Below are positions 16,093-24,536 of a DNA stretch of 35,191 nt, piece after piece. Position numbers and translations under genes: made by a program. Under the pieces are notes generated by a model. It was not told the origin of the DNA and did not search any database. It saw only the letters and a list, made by a program, of their open reading frames with translations. Each line of letters starts with the position of its first letter. The stretch's first letter is position 1. Source of the DNA: Gemmatimonadota bacterium (GTDB lineage Bacteria; Gemmatimonadota; Gemmatimonadetes; Gemmatimonadales; GWC2-71-9); contig JAABRY010000023.1 in NCBI GenBank assembly GCA_011390645.1, positions 1 through 35,191 on the forward strand, written 5' to 3'.

Positions 16093-17177
16093 GCCGCGCC
16101 GCCGTTCGCTGCATGCCACACTTCGAGCGCCTCGCGCACACGCTCGATCATCCCCTCGGCATCGCGCCGGGCGTTGTGCGCCGGCAACCCGAGGGACGCG
16201 GTGATGTAGTCGCGGCCGACCGCGTTGTCGGTGGCGGGACCGGTGATCACGGTGATCGGGAGGTTGAAGTCATCGCGCATGATCTCGCGCGCCCCCCAAC
16301 AGGCCACAGGGTCCGGCGCAGCCATGACATAGGCCGCGCCATACTTCGTGAGGTCCGGAGCGCGGAGGATGTCCTGGACCCCGTACTCACCGAGGATGCC
16401 GTCACCCAGCTCCGCCACAATCACGTCAGGGCGCGCCCCGAGCGGCTCGACCAGCTTGTTCATCAGGCCGCGTGCCACCGGCACCGTCATTCCGGCGTGG
16501 GTGCTCGCCGCACCGGCGTCATTGAAGGTGAGCGCAGCGACCGCGCCAGCATCCCGCATGGACAGGGCGTCACGCATCAAGGAGACGCCCGTCAGCTTGA
16601 GCGCGGCAACGCGCAGCCCGCCGCGCGACAGCCCGCGCACCAGCTCGGTCGCAGCCACGGTCTTGCCGGCGTTCATGCAGGTACCCGCCACGTACACCAC
16701 CGGCACGGTGCAATGCAGCACTTCGGCCGGAGCGATCGCCCGATCCCGGATGTGGGCCGGGCGACCCACACGATCGCCGAGCGCCGGGAACGACAACACC
16801 GCCCCGAGCACCTCGGCCTGAAACGGCGGACCGATGTCAGGGTTCTGCGAGGTGCACCGTCCGAGGATCCCACCGAGATTGAGCACGTCAATCGTGTCGC
16901 CAACCGAGATCACGCTTGGCACCTCCCCAGCGTACCCGCGCAGCGCACGGCGCGACCCGAGGGTGCCCGCCATCACATCGCCAGAGCGCAACTCGACCAT
17001 CCGACCGGAGGTGTCCTCCATGACGTTGTAGTTGCTCTTGTCCGTGAGGATGCGCACGGCGAGCACGTAGCCCTCGCTGGCGACGATCTCATCGCCGAGG
17101 AAGACTTCCTCCGTCAAGCCGGCATTCCTCGTGGAGGAGGAGAGCCGATTCAGGCGCACGCGCGTCGTCACCACCAT
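16089..17177 (-). CDS. P-loop protein of unknown function (DUF1611/DgcN-like?) inside the arginine operon
   Basis: The 362-residue protein has an N-terminal beta-rich region (about 1-150, containing LNLGGILGR) and a C-terminal P-loop domain with AGTCMNAGKT as Walker A near residues 164-173, LKLTGVSLM, MRDAGA, and AELGDGILGEYG. The P-loop half resembles proteins labelled DUF1611 or MobB/BioD-like; the N-terminal half does not look like the Rossmann domain of classical DUF1611 members, so the family call is tentative. DgcN, of the DUF1611 group, is a glutamate N-acetyltransferase, which makes a first-step acylglutamate synthase role conceivable here. It begins one base after the argG stop and overlaps argC by GTGA, so it is truly part of the operon. 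Function unproven. Confidence 0.75.
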   Translation of the reverse strand: MVVTTRVRLNRLSSSTRNAGLTEEVFLGDEIVASEGYVLAVRILTDKSNYNVMEDTSGRMVELRSGDVMAGTLGSRRALRGYAGEVPSVISVGDTIDVLNLGGILGRCTSQNPDIGPPFQAEVLGAVLSFPALGDRVGRPAHIRDRAIAPAEVLHCTVPVVYVAGTCMNAGKTVAATELVRGLSRGGLRVAALKLTGVSLMRDALSMRDAGAVAALTFNDAGAASTHAGMTVPVARGLMNKLVEPLGARPDVIVAELGDGILGEYGVQDILRAPDLTKYGAAYVMAAPDPVACWGAREIMRDDFNLPITVITGPATDNAVGRDYITASLGLPAHNARRDAEGMIERVREALEVWHAANGGAA

Positions 17178-17178
17178 G

Positions 17179-18384
17179 TCAGCTTTCTCCCTCTCCGCGC
17201 GCGGCCGCCCGCATCGCCAACAGTTCCGGAATCGCGCCGACCCGCGCGAATGCGCGTGCCTCGTCGCCGGTCCACAACAGGTTTTCCTCGCCGTACGTCG
17301 CCACCGCGCGATCGAGCATCGAGAATGGTGACGTCGCCCCCGTCACGAGGAAGCGGCCGGGTGCAATCCGCACACGAGTCTCGCCAGTGACGCGGCGCTG
17401 ACTGGAGGCGACCATGGCCTCGATGTCACGCAACGTCGGGTCGAAGTAATGCCCCTCGTGCAGGCGATCGCCATAGAACCGCCCCAACTGGTCCTTCCAG
17501 AAGGACTGCCACTTGGTGAGCACCATCTTCTCCAATTCGCGGTGCGCCCCGATGAGGACCAGCGCCGCACCCGCCTCGAAACCGATCCGCCCCTTGATGC
17601 CCAACGCCGTTTCGCCGACATGGATCCCGTGGCCGATCCCGCTCGCCGCGCAGATATCCGAAAGGCGGTCAACAATCTCATGGCCCGGGAGCTCGGCGTG
17701 GTCGAGGGCGACCGGGACGCCCTCCACCCACCGAATCACCCGGTCATGCGCCGCCGGCGCGTCCGCGGGCGGGTCGAGCAACTCTGCCGGCGGTGCAGCC
17801 CAGGTGTCGTGGGTCCACCCCCCGCCCCAGGTGGTGCCCCAGAGGCCGCGGTTGATCGAGAAGTCGCCCGACTTCGCGGGCACGGGGAGGTTCCGCGCGG
17901 TCAGGTAGGCGATGGCCTGCTCGCGTGCGAGCGACTCTTCCCGGATGGGCGTGATGATCTCCAGCTCCGGCGCGAGCACTCGAAGCGCGATGTCGAAGCG
18001 GATCTGGTCGTTGCCCGCGCCGGTCGAGCCGTGCGCCACGGCCGTTGCGCCGATCTGCCGCGCCACCTCGATCACCGAAATCGCCTGCTGGGTGCGCTCT
18101 GCCGCGACCGACAGCGGGTAGACCTCTCCCCGAAGCACATTGGCCTGGATCAGGACCCTGACAAAGCGATCGAAGACGAGGGCTCGGGCGTCGACTTCGT
18201 GATGCTCGACGGCACCGACCGCCATCGCCTGCGCGCGAATGGCCGCGCACTGGTCAGGCGTCGTCCCGCCCGTATTGACGAAGACGGTATGGACTGAAAG
18301 CCCCCGCTCAGCCAGCCGGGGGACGCAGTAGGAGGTATCAAGCCCGCCAGAAAAGGCCAGGGCGACAACTGATGTTTTCTGCAT
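17179..18384 (-). CDS. argG: argininosuccinate synthase
   Basis: The 401-residue protein joins citrulline and aspartate with ATP. AFSGGLDTSY at the N-terminus is the N-type ATP pyrophosphatase P-loop, and GSTGAGNDQIRFD the conserved substrate loop; GDFSINRGLWG matches the ArgG central segment. It is the first gene of the operon. No Shine-Dalgarno precedes ATG 18384. Instead an AT-rich palindrome and promoter-like elements end almost at the start codon, so the mRNA may be leaderless. It is followed after one base by the P-loop gene. Confidence 0.95.
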   Translation of the reverse strand: MQKTSVVALAFSGGLDTSYCVPRLAERGLSVHTVFVNTGGTTPDQCAAIRAQAMAVGAVEHHEVDARALVFDRFVRVLIQANVLRGEVYPLSVAAERTQQAISVIEVARQIGATAVAHGSTGAGNDQIRFDIALRVLAPELEIITPIREESLAREQAIAYLTARNLPVPAKSGDFSINRGLWGTTWGGGWTHDTWAAPPAELLDPPADAPAAHDRVIRWVEGVPVALDHAELPGHEIVDRLSDICAASGIGHGIHVGETALGIKGRIGFEAGAALVLIGAHRELEKMVLTKWQSFWKDQLGRFYGDRLHEGHYFDPTLRDIEAMVASSQRRVTGETRVRIAPGRFLVTGATSPFSMLDRAVATYGEENLLWTGDEARAFARVGAIPELLAMRAAARGEGES

Positions 18385-18386
18385 AG

Positions 18387-18400
18387 TGCATAAATATCCA
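18387..18400 (-). promoter_or_regulatory. candidate ArgR operator (ARG box)
   Basis: On the minus strand the sequence TGGATATTTATGCA is an imperfect inverted repeat (half sites TGnATA / TATnCA), close in form to ArgR boxes (TGAAT...ATTCA type). It is the only AT-rich island near the operon head and lies 2 bases upstream of the argG start codon, overlapping the candidate -10. Binding by the operon's own ArgR is an inference. Confidence 0.6.
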
Positions 18401-18421
18401 CAAAAGATTCGCCGTCCGCAA
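18393..18421 (-). promoter_or_regulatory. candidate argG operon promoter
   Basis: Minus-strand TTGCGG (18421-18416) and GATATT (18398-18393) are separated by 17 bases and could serve as -35 and -10. The predicted transcription start would lie within about two bases of the argG ATG. Both elements are only partial consensus matches. The promoter sits in the 40-base gap after the upstream gene. Confidence 0.45.
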
Positions 18422-18424
18422 GGG

Positions 18425-19489
18425 TTACCCCTCGCCCACGATCTCCACGACCCGGCCGCCGACCTCCACCCACCCTCCGAACGTGGCCCCGCGCGGGGCG
18501 CCGATCACCCGGCGCAGCTCCTGAATCGGGGCCCGCAGTCGCCAGTTCCGGGTGACCCACAGCCCATCGGGCAATCGCTCGAACGTCACCTCGCCACCCG
18601 CCCCGCGTGAGGGCACCCACCGTGGCAGCCCCACGTATTCGAAGGTGAGTCGTCGCAAGGTCAGGCTTTCGCGATCGAGTACCAGCGTCCCCGCGATGTC
18701 CACGTGGGCGGTCCGGGTGCGTGGCGTGAAGCGCACGGTCAGGGAGTCGCCGGCTGCGCCCGCCAGGTCGAAACAGTGCGATCCCACGAACCACGGGGCT
18801 GCGAGCACCTGAAGGTCCGGACCATAGTAGATCGGTCCGCTGTCCTCGGTGTAGCCGGTCGCCGGACTGAGGTTCCCGGCATCGTGGACGAAGCCCCCCT
18901 CGCGCAGCAGGTCTTCATCGGCGGAGGCAATCGGCCATGACGCACGCGCCTGCGACACCGTCGCCTGCCGCGCCGAGTCACCAATCGTCGTGCCGAGGCG
19001 CACGCGCCAGCTCTCGGTGACGAACTCGAGGCGACGCGAGGCGATGGTTGCTTCCACCAGCCCGAGGGCGGTGGTTGCCTCCGCAAGCAGGCGCTCGACC
19101 ACGGGACCACTCGCGGGATCCACGCGGCATTGATCGCCCGAGGTGACCGCCAGAATCTCCGGGAGTTCGAAGGGCCGTTCCATCAAGGCGATATCGCGGA
19201 CGGTCGCCACTGCGCCGACCTCGATTCCGCTCTGCCGCTCAGGGGTGAAGCCGATCGCTGCCACGCGCAACTCCCACGTGCCGGCACGCGGCGCGAAGAC
19301 CGCATACTGACCCGACGCGGAGGAGAGGGTGCGCGCCACCACGGTACCACCGGAATCCGCGAGCGCGACCAGTGCCCCCCCCAGTGGCGCGCCCGTGGCG
19401 GCGACCGTCACCTGCCCGCGCACCAGCTGCGCGGGGAGGGTGGTCACCCCCCCGAGCAGGAGTCCCAGCAGGAGCACACCTCGCCTCAC
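18425..19489 (-). CDS. secreted protein with N-terminal carboxypeptidase-regulatory-like domain
   Basis: From GTG 19489 the 354-residue protein starts with a signal peptide (RRGVLLLGLLLGG, cut near LPAQ). Residues about 25-105 form a CarboxypepD_reg-like beta sandwich (VRGQVTVAATGAPLGGALV, then SGQYAVFAPRAGTWELRV), as often seen before TonB-dependent or other surface proteins. The rest is an unassigned region rich in beta strands with two Cys. The GTG at 19513 lies within repeat R2, so I prefer the internal start. It likely acts in the periplasm or at the cell surface. It precedes argG by 40 bases on the same strand but has no evident metabolic link. Confidence 0.75.
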   Translation of the reverse strand: MRRGVLLLGLLLGGVTTLPAQLVRGQVTVAATGAPLGGALVALADSGGTVVARTLSSASGQYAVFAPRAGTWELRVAAIGFTPERQSGIEVGAVATVRDIALMERPFELPEILAVTSGDQCRVDPASGPVVERLLAEATTALGLVEATIASRRLEFVTESWRVRLGTTIGDSARQATVSQARASWPIASADEDLLREGGFVHDAGNLSPATGYTEDSGPIYYGPDLQVLAAPWFVGSHCFDLAGAAGDSLTVRFTPRTRTAHVDIAGTLVLDRESLTLRRLTFEYVGLPRWVPSRGAGGEVTFERLPDGLWVTRNWRLRAPIQELRRVIGAPRGATFGGWVEVGGRVVEIVGEG

Positions 19490-19500
19490 CGCGGCCCCCC

Positions 19501-19553
19501 GTTCACCGTTCACCGTTCACCCCGTTCCCCCTCACCCCTCACCCGATTCCCCT
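19501..19553. repeat. heptamer repeat R2 (GTTCACC x3, then CCCTCAC words)
   Basis: Three tandem GTTCACC copies begin at 19501, followed by CCCTCACCCCTCACCC to about 19543. It fills the gap between two exported-protein genes. A similar copy in the same orientation (R3, 22051-22080) lies on the other side of the gene at 19554-21980. Confidence 0.85.
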
Positions 19554-21980
19554 TCATTTGGACACCGTCAACCACGCCGTCTCCGTCACCGTGCTCCCCC
19601 CCCCAGTGATCGTCACCCGCAACCGGTACCGACCGGGGTCGAGATTCTTGAGCCCGATGGTGCGCAACACCTCGAGGCGCTCCCCGCCGGCCTCCTCCGT
19701 GAATTGCAGCGACAGCGCCGGCTGCGCATCGGGCTTGGCGGCGTCGAGAAACTCCAGTCGTGTCTGGTACTGCGCACCCGCCTGCAGCCCGTGCAACTGG
19801 AAGTACAGCGTCGCCTCGCTGCCACGGGCGAACGCGTTGACCGGATTGAGCGGCACCGTGGTGGTGCTCGACCGCCACGCCACCCCGCTCCCCTCGCGTC
19901 CGAGCACCAGTGACGAGATGCCGAGGCGCGCGCCCCCCCGAGGGACGGGGATGGCACCGAGGGACGCCACCGCGCCGCGGCCGTCATCCTGGGTGACCAC
20001 CAGCGACATCACCTGCCTCCCACCAGGCAGGATCATCTCCAGCACCCCCTGCAGCGCCTGCCCCTTCGCCAGCGGCGTGGGGACGGCAAAGTGCCGCAGG
20101 GTGTCGAGGTCACGCCGTTCGCCCGCCTCATCCACGGCACTCAGGCGGAAGCGGATCGAATAGACCGAGCGCCCACCCGCGGCGGGCGGCTGGGTATAGA
20201 CCAGCTGGTCACCCGGAATCGCAAAGGCTGCGACCGCGCGCGGACCATCCCCCCCCCCGCGATCGAGTCCGTACAACTGCACGGCCGGCGTCACCTTCTC
20301 CGTGAAGTTCCGCGGATGCGCGTCGGTGGTTGTCGCGCGCAGGATGTTCTCGACACCGACCTCCACCGACTGGTTGACCGAGCCCGGGCCGATGCGACCG
20401 CCATCGGTCAGCGTGGCCATGTTGCGTGCGCCACGATCGCGGAGCGTGGTCCCCACGGCACCCATCGCCAGCCGACCGTCGGCCTCGCTCACCGGGTTGT
20501 TCATCGCGCACAGCGACGGCTCGAGATGGCAGAACTGGTCACGGAAGCGGGCGGGGACATCCAGCAGGGAGGGCACCAACGTGCTTGCCCCGACCTGCCC
20601 GTCGAAGTTCTCCTCGCGGAAGAGGAGGACCAGTCGGCCCTCATCGCGATCGTAGACCCAGACAGCCAGTGCCTCCCCGCCCACCGACGTGGCCATGCGG
20701 CTCGGCCCGCCATGGCGAATGTGCACGATGCCGCGGTCATCGAGCACCGATTGGGTGCTGCGAAACGGTCGGAAGGGGCCGTCGAGGCCTGCGATCCGCA
20801 TCGCCTCCATCGCGACGCGCGTGCGGGCCGTGGCGAACGCCAACGCTTCATCTGCACGAATTTCTTCAGCCGTCTCCCCCCGTGCCGGGGCGAACTCCGC
20901 GTCGATCATCTCGGCGCTTCGGGCCTCTCGCACCAACAACTCATCCACGAAGGTGTCGATCCCGCCGGTGCGTGTGCGGATCTTGTGGCGCCCCGACGGT
21001 GGCAACACCAGGGTGAAGTTCGCCCACGCGTGTTCGATGCGACGGTAATGCTCCTCGAGTCGCTCACCCTCCGTCCAACCACCGGCGACGTCGCGCGCCG
21101 CCCAGAATCGCTGGAGCCAGCCCGGTCGCTCCGCCGCCACGGTCGAATCCCACGCCGTGATCTCCTGTGGCTCCGCGACCCACTCCAACTCGCGGCGATA
21201 CGCGGCCTTGGCGGCGGGCGTGTCCCACCCGGCGCCGGCAAAGAGCACCATGCGCCCGTCACGCGATCGGCCGACGGCGTGCAATTCGCGCGCGAGCTCC
21301 AGCCGCACCACGCCGTCGTCCACACCACGGGTGAGCAGCGCGTCCTCCAGCAACGTCACGGCGGTGTCCCGACTCCCCGCGAGACGCTCGACCTGCGCCA
21401 TCCCCATCAGCTCCAAGGGGCCCAACATCGGTCGGGCGCGACGGAGCGCATCCACTCGGGTGCGAATCTGGGAAGCACCCTCGCGCGGAATCGGGGCCAG
21501 CGCCAGCGCCTCCGCCGCCATGGCAAGGGTCGGTTCAACCTCCAGCGCGCGCACCAGTGCATGCCCGGCCCCTGCCTCGAGCGACACGCCGAGCGTTTGC
21601 AGCGGGCCCTCCTTCGCGCGAACCCCTGCGCGCGCCTGCTGCAGGCGCGCGATGCCGAGGCCGTACCACCCCAGCGCCCACTGCGGCCGGGACACGACGA
21701 CCTGACGGACCAGCAGTTCGGCTCGATTGGCATCGTCGGCGGTCCCGGAGGCCTCTGCGCGCAGCGTGGCGAGCAGCCCCTGGCACAGGAGCCGGTGCGG
21801 CCCGCTGTAGTTGGCGCACCGCGCATCCGTCGGGATCGCCCCGGAACTCTCCACCCGCCCGATCTCCGCGAGGAGAGAATCGAGCGCCGCACGCTCCACC
21901 CCGTCCTGCGCTGTGAGCGAGGAGGTACTGACCAAGGCCGAGACGGCGGCCGTGCACAGCATGGAGAATCGTCTGGACAT
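19554..21980 (-). CDS. secreted GWxTD-domain protein
   Basis: The chosen ATG 21980 gives 808 residues with a signal peptide (MSRRFSMLCTAAVSALVS...LTAQ); the longer frame starts in repeat R3 and is unlikely. Residues about 30-260 are helical and TPR-like. A segment with WLQRFWAARD and EHYRRIEHAWANF matches the GWxTD domain pattern (FW..RD...hyrRv..A), common in Acidobacteria- and Gemmatimonadota-type genomes. The C-terminal 250 residues look beta-rich. Function of GWxTD proteins is not established. G/C tracts of nine (19596-19604) and ten (20249-20258) bases code Gly-Gly-Gly. Confidence 0.78.
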   Translation of the reverse strand: MSRRFSMLCTAAVSALVSTSSLTAQDGVERAALDSLLAEIGRVESSGAIPTDARCANYSGPHRLLCQGLLATLRAEASGTADDANRAELLVRQVVVSRPQWALGWYGLGIARLQQARAGVRAKEGPLQTLGVSLEAGAGHALVRALEVEPTLAMAAEALALAPIPREGASQIRTRVDALRRARPMLGPLELMGMAQVERLAGSRDTAVTLLEDALLTRGVDDGVVRLELARELHAVGRSRDGRMVLFAGAGWDTPAAKAAYRRELEWVAEPQEITAWDSTVAAERPGWLQRFWAARDVAGGWTEGERLEEHYRRIEHAWANFTLVLPPSGRHKIRTRTGGIDTFVDELLVREARSAEMIDAEFAPARGETAEEIRADEALAFATARTRVAMEAMRIAGLDGPFRPFRSTQSVLDDRGIVHIRHGGPSRMATSVGGEALAVWVYDRDEGRLVLLFREENFDGQVGASTLVPSLLDVPARFRDQFCHLEPSLCAMNNPVSEADGRLAMGAVGTTLRDRGARNMATLTDGGRIGPGSVNQSVEVGVENILRATTTDAHPRNFTEKVTPAVQLYGLDRGGGDGPRAVAAFAIPGDQLVYTQPPAAGGRSVYSIRFRLSAVDEAGERRDLDTLRHFAVPTPLAKGQALQGVLEMILPGGRQVMSLVVTQDDGRGAVASLGAIPVPRGGARLGISSLVLGREGSGVAWRSSTTTVPLNPVNAFARGSEATLYFQLHGLQAGAQYQTRLEFLDAAKPDAQPALSLQFTEEAGGERLEVLRTIGLKNLDPGRYRLRVTITGGGSTVTETAWLTVSK

Positions 21981-22050
21981 GATGAGCCTCGCCTGAGAAT
22001 GTCCTCGGGATCCAGCGGGTGACGCGCCAGAACAGTCCACCCACACCGCC

Positions 22051-22080
22051 CGTTCACCGTTCACCCCTCACCCCTCACCA
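22051..22080. repeat. heptamer repeat R3 (GTTCACC x2, CCCTCAC words)
   Basis: The sequence is two GTTCACC units followed by CCCTCACCCCTCACC, essentially a shorter R2 in the same orientation. It lies in the 111-base gap between the GWxTD gene and the outer-membrane protein gene. Confidence 0.85.
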
Positions 22081-22091
22081 GCTTCTCGTCG

Positions 22092-22778
22092 TCACGGCTT
22101 CGTCTGCAACGACAGCCCATAGTTCACATGAAGCGCCAGGTTCGTTGTCTCGGCGCGGCCTCGGGCGATCGGCAGATCCAGGGTGGAGACGGTCCCCTTC
22201 ACACCGAGGACCCCATATACGTGCGGACCAAGCCGCATGCGGCGAGTGATCCCGATCTGGCCCGTCCAGCCGGCGAAGTCATAGCGCCCACCCTCCTTCC
22301 CCAAGGTGAACGAATAGGTCTCGTCGCGCACCGTGCTTCGCGGCACACCCCAGGTCGGCCCGACCCCGACCGACAGTTCCTGTTTGCCAAGCGGCAGAAT
22401 CCGCTGCGCCAGGATGATGTTGACGCCGTTGGTGACCCAGAAGCGCTTCACCAACGGCTCGGGCGGGTTGTCGAGGTAGAGCTTGTGGTGGACGAATTCC
22501 ATCCCCCAGCCGGTGGCGCCTGACATCCGGGCGATGCGTGCGCCGTAATACCAGGTTGGCGTGAAGGGGCGGGTGGACCAGTCAGGGGTGACGCGGATGT
22601 CCGCCTCGCCCTCCTGACGGAAGGTGAGAGGGGTCCGGGCGCTCCAGGCATCCCCAAACCAGCCGTCCAGGCGCCATTGCGCACCCACCTGCACCGGACC
22701 CAGGACCAGGACGAGCAGGGCGGCGACCAGAATGCGGCCAAGTGTGCAATGCGTTCGAGGCGAGAACGTCAGGGGCAT
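22092..22778 (-). CDS. probable outer-membrane beta-barrel protein
   Basis: The 228-residue protein has a signal peptide (basic start, then LVAALLVLVLGPVQVGAQ). The mature part alternates polar and aromatic residues in short strands (WYYGARIARM, GWGMEFVHHKLYL, QELSVGVGPTWG, LHVNYGLSLQ), consistent with an eight-stranded outer-membrane barrel. I do not recognise a specific family, though the layout recalls small OmpA-barrel or PagL-like proteins. The start is ATG 22778. It is divergent from the OmpA gene across a 302-base gap. Confidence 0.65.
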   Translation of the reverse strand: MPLTFSPRTHCTLGRILVAALLVLVLGPVQVGAQWRLDGWFGDAWSARTPLTFRQEGEADIRVTPDWSTRPFTPTWYYGARIARMSGATGWGMEFVHHKLYLDNPPEPLVKRFWVTNGVNIILAQRILPLGKQELSVGVGPTWGVPRSTVRDETYSFTLGKEGGRYDFAGWTGQIGITRRMRLGPHVYGVLGVKGTVSTLDLPIARGRAETTNLALHVNYGLSLQTKP

Positions 22779-23080
22779 CCAGAATCTCCAACTCCGGCGG
22801 AGTGCCGGAGGATGTTGGGAATCTACACGGCTTTACACCGACGTCGCTCTTGGGGTCTAGGCCTTCGGAGGCCTCGCAATTGCGCTGTAAGTGGATATAT
22901 TTGAAGAAGTTGGGGTAGTCTCCGAGCTTCACGCTCGCCCCCCCCCACGGCGTGGCTTCGCTCTTGCGCCGTTCTTGACTGGATTTTTGCATTCGTAGGA
23001 TGTTGTGGCAGGACGACTTGCGGAGGCTCGCGATCAGGCAACGGCCTGCACCGGACCTACCGATTCACCATGGAGGATTG
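22779..23080. other. 302-base divergent intergenic region
   Basis: The region separates the outer-membrane barrel gene (minus) from ompA (plus). It holds an AT-rich stretch near 22885-22905, a C9 run at 22938-22946, a candidate ompA promoter at 22975-23001 and GGAGG at 23072-23076. I see no RNA gene or conserved small reading frame. Confidence 0.6.
22975..23001 (+). promoter_or_regulatory. candidate ompA promoter
   Basis: TTGACT (22975-22980) and TAGGAT (22996-23001) resemble -35 and -10 boxes with a short 15-base spacer. This would give a leader of about 70 bases before ATG 23081, which has GGAGG four bases upstream. Confidence 0.5.
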
Positions 23081-24307
23081 ATGCGTTTCACCAAGTTCGT
23101 AGTGGCGGCCTCGCTTCTGATCGCTGCCCCGGCAGCAGCGCAGGAAAAGGGGACGTTCGAAATCGGGGGTTTCGGCCGGTACACTGGCTATCCGTCGAAG
23201 GCCTATCAGGTGCGCGGCCCGGATGACAATCGTGTCGGATTCGGTGGCCGCCTCGGCTACTTCATCTCCGACAAGATTGCCCTTGAGCTCGACGGCTCGT
23301 ACAACCCGACCGACCTGAAGGCCGATCAGCCGAACGTCCCCTCGACGATCGGCGCGCGGTCACGCCCGCTCGTCCACAGCCTCTACCACATTCAGGCTGT
23401 CTACAACCAGCCGCTCGGCAGCGCGATCGGCTGGATGCTTGGCGTCGGCCCGGGCTACCACAAGCTCACCAAGGGCATCGACGAGAGCTACGTCGGCATC
23501 GGCGCGATGACCGGCCTCCGCATCAAGCCCACCGATTGGCTCAATCTCCGCCTTGAGGGCACCTACGACGTCATCCCCAATGGCTTCGGCGATGAGAGCA
23601 ACCGGTACCTGGGCGCCCAGGCCGGCCTGTCGTTCCTGCTCGGCGGTGGCTGCGACCACTCGACCGACATGATCGGCATCCGCCCGACGAGCGCCACGCT
23701 CGAGCCGGGTCAGTCCCAGACCTTCATGGCCGAAGCGTCCTACTGCGGCAAGCCTGACGCCGTGGTGTACCGCCTCAGCGGCCCGGGCACGCTCGACTCG
23801 CTGACCGGCCGCTACGTCGCGACCGAGACTGGCACCGCCCAGGTGATGGCGTACAGCCAGAAGGGCAAGCTGATGTCCACGGCCAACGTGACCGTCCGCG
23901 CCCCGGCTCCGCCGCCGCCGCCGCCGGCTCCCGCTCCGGCCCCGGCCCCGGCGCCTGTCATGCCGGCGTACACCTTCGAAATGCAGATGGTGCATTTCCG
24001 CTTCGATCGCTCGGACCTGACTCAGGGCGCCAAGGACACGCTGAACACCGTGGCCAACACCCTGAAGAGCAACGCTGGCGTGAACGTCGACGTCATCGGT
24101 CACACCGACTGGGTCGGCACCAACGCCTACAACATGAAGCTCTCACAGGCGCGTGCTGAGACCGTCAAGAAGTACCTCATCGAGCAGGGCGTCGCTGCCG
24201 ACCGGATCGCGGTCAAGTGGCGCGGTGAGGAAGAGCCGGCTGCCGACAATGGCACGGCGGCAGGTCGTGCGACGAACCGTCGCGCTGAGATCAAGCAGAA
24301 CAACTAA
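23081..24307 (+). CDS. OmpA-family outer-membrane protein with Ig-like domain
   Basis: The 408-residue protein begins with a signal peptide (MRFTKFVVAASLLIAAPAAAQ). Residues about 22-215 form an OmpA-type beta barrel. Then comes an Ig-like (BIG2-type) module (about 220-300: IRPTSATLEPGQSQTF ... TGRYVATETGTAQV), a Pro/Ala-rich linker (about 302-320), and the OmpA peptidoglycan-binding domain (VHFRFDRSDL, GHTDWVGTNAYNMKLSQARA). It should tether the outer membrane to murein. A strong GGAGG precedes ATG 23081, and a clear terminator follows. The even use of C/G-ending codons and Lys AAG suggests high expression. Confidence 0.92.
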   Translation: MRFTKFVVAASLLIAAPAAAQEKGTFEIGGFGRYTGYPSKAYQVRGPDDNRVGFGGRLGYFISDKIALELDGSYNPTDLKADQPNVPSTIGARSRPLVHSLYHIQAVYNQPLGSAIGWMLGVGPGYHKLTKGIDESYVGIGAMTGLRIKPTDWLNLRLEGTYDVIPNGFGDESNRYLGAQAGLSFLLGGGCDHSTDMIGIRPTSATLEPGQSQTFMAEASYCGKPDAVVYRLSGPGTLDSLTGRYVATETGTAQVMAYSQKGKLMSTANVTVRAPAPPPPPPAPAPAPAPAPVMPAYTFEMQMVHFRFDRSDLTQGAKDTLNTVANTLKSNAGVNVDVIGHTDWVGTNAYNMKLSQARAETVKKYLIEQGVAADRIAVKWRGEEEPAADNGTAAGRATNRRAEIKQNN

Positions 24308-24329
24308 GCTTGACGCTCAGGATGTGAAG

Positions 24330-24366
24330 ATCCCCCTCGGATGCCTCGGCGTCCGGGGGGGATTTT
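24330..24366 (+). terminator. rho-independent terminator after ompA
   Basis: The arms 24330-24345 and 24348-24363 pair over about 16 positions with few mismatches, leaving a two-base TC gap between them (the loop must open a little more), and are followed by TTTT. It begins 22 bases after the ompA stop. Confidence 0.85.
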
Positions 24367-24368
24367 CG

Positions 24369-24401
24369 TTGGATGTTGGATGTTGGATGTTGGGTGTTGG
24401 A
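24369..24401. repeat. TTGGATG heptamer tandem repeat
   Basis: About four and a half copies of TTGGATG, one with a G substitution, directly follow the ompA terminator. It is another of the seven-base words of this window and has no inverted partner nearby. Confidence 0.8.
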
Positions 24402-24423
24402 CTGAACGGGACATGGCCTCTGC

Positions 24424-24516
24424 CGCTCAGGGGTGAGGGGTGAGGGGGAACGTTGGGCCAGTGGTTGAGTTGAGCTCGCCATGATGGCCCAGTTTTCCCG
24501 CTCACCCATCACCCCC
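24424..24516. repeat. palindromic intergenic repeat R4
   Basis: The left arm (GCTCAGGGGTGAGGGG..., ending TTGGGCCA at 24460) pairs imperfectly with the right arm from TGGCCCAG (24485) to CACCCCC (24516). It lies between ompA and the AI-2E permease gene. R5, on the other side of that gene, shares both arms. Confidence 0.8.
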
Positions 24517-24536
24517 GCGCCGCGGAGCGGCGCGCC

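Noticed and set aside
20091-22022. Plus-strand frame of 643 codons opposite the GWxTD gene
   Set aside because: Low-complexity Arg/His-rich product with no motif, while the opposite strand has a signal peptide and a GWxTD domain.
21980-22064. Longer N-terminus for the GWxTD protein starting in repeat R3
   Set aside because: The extension has no signal-like features, while the internal ATG 21980 begins a clean signal peptide.
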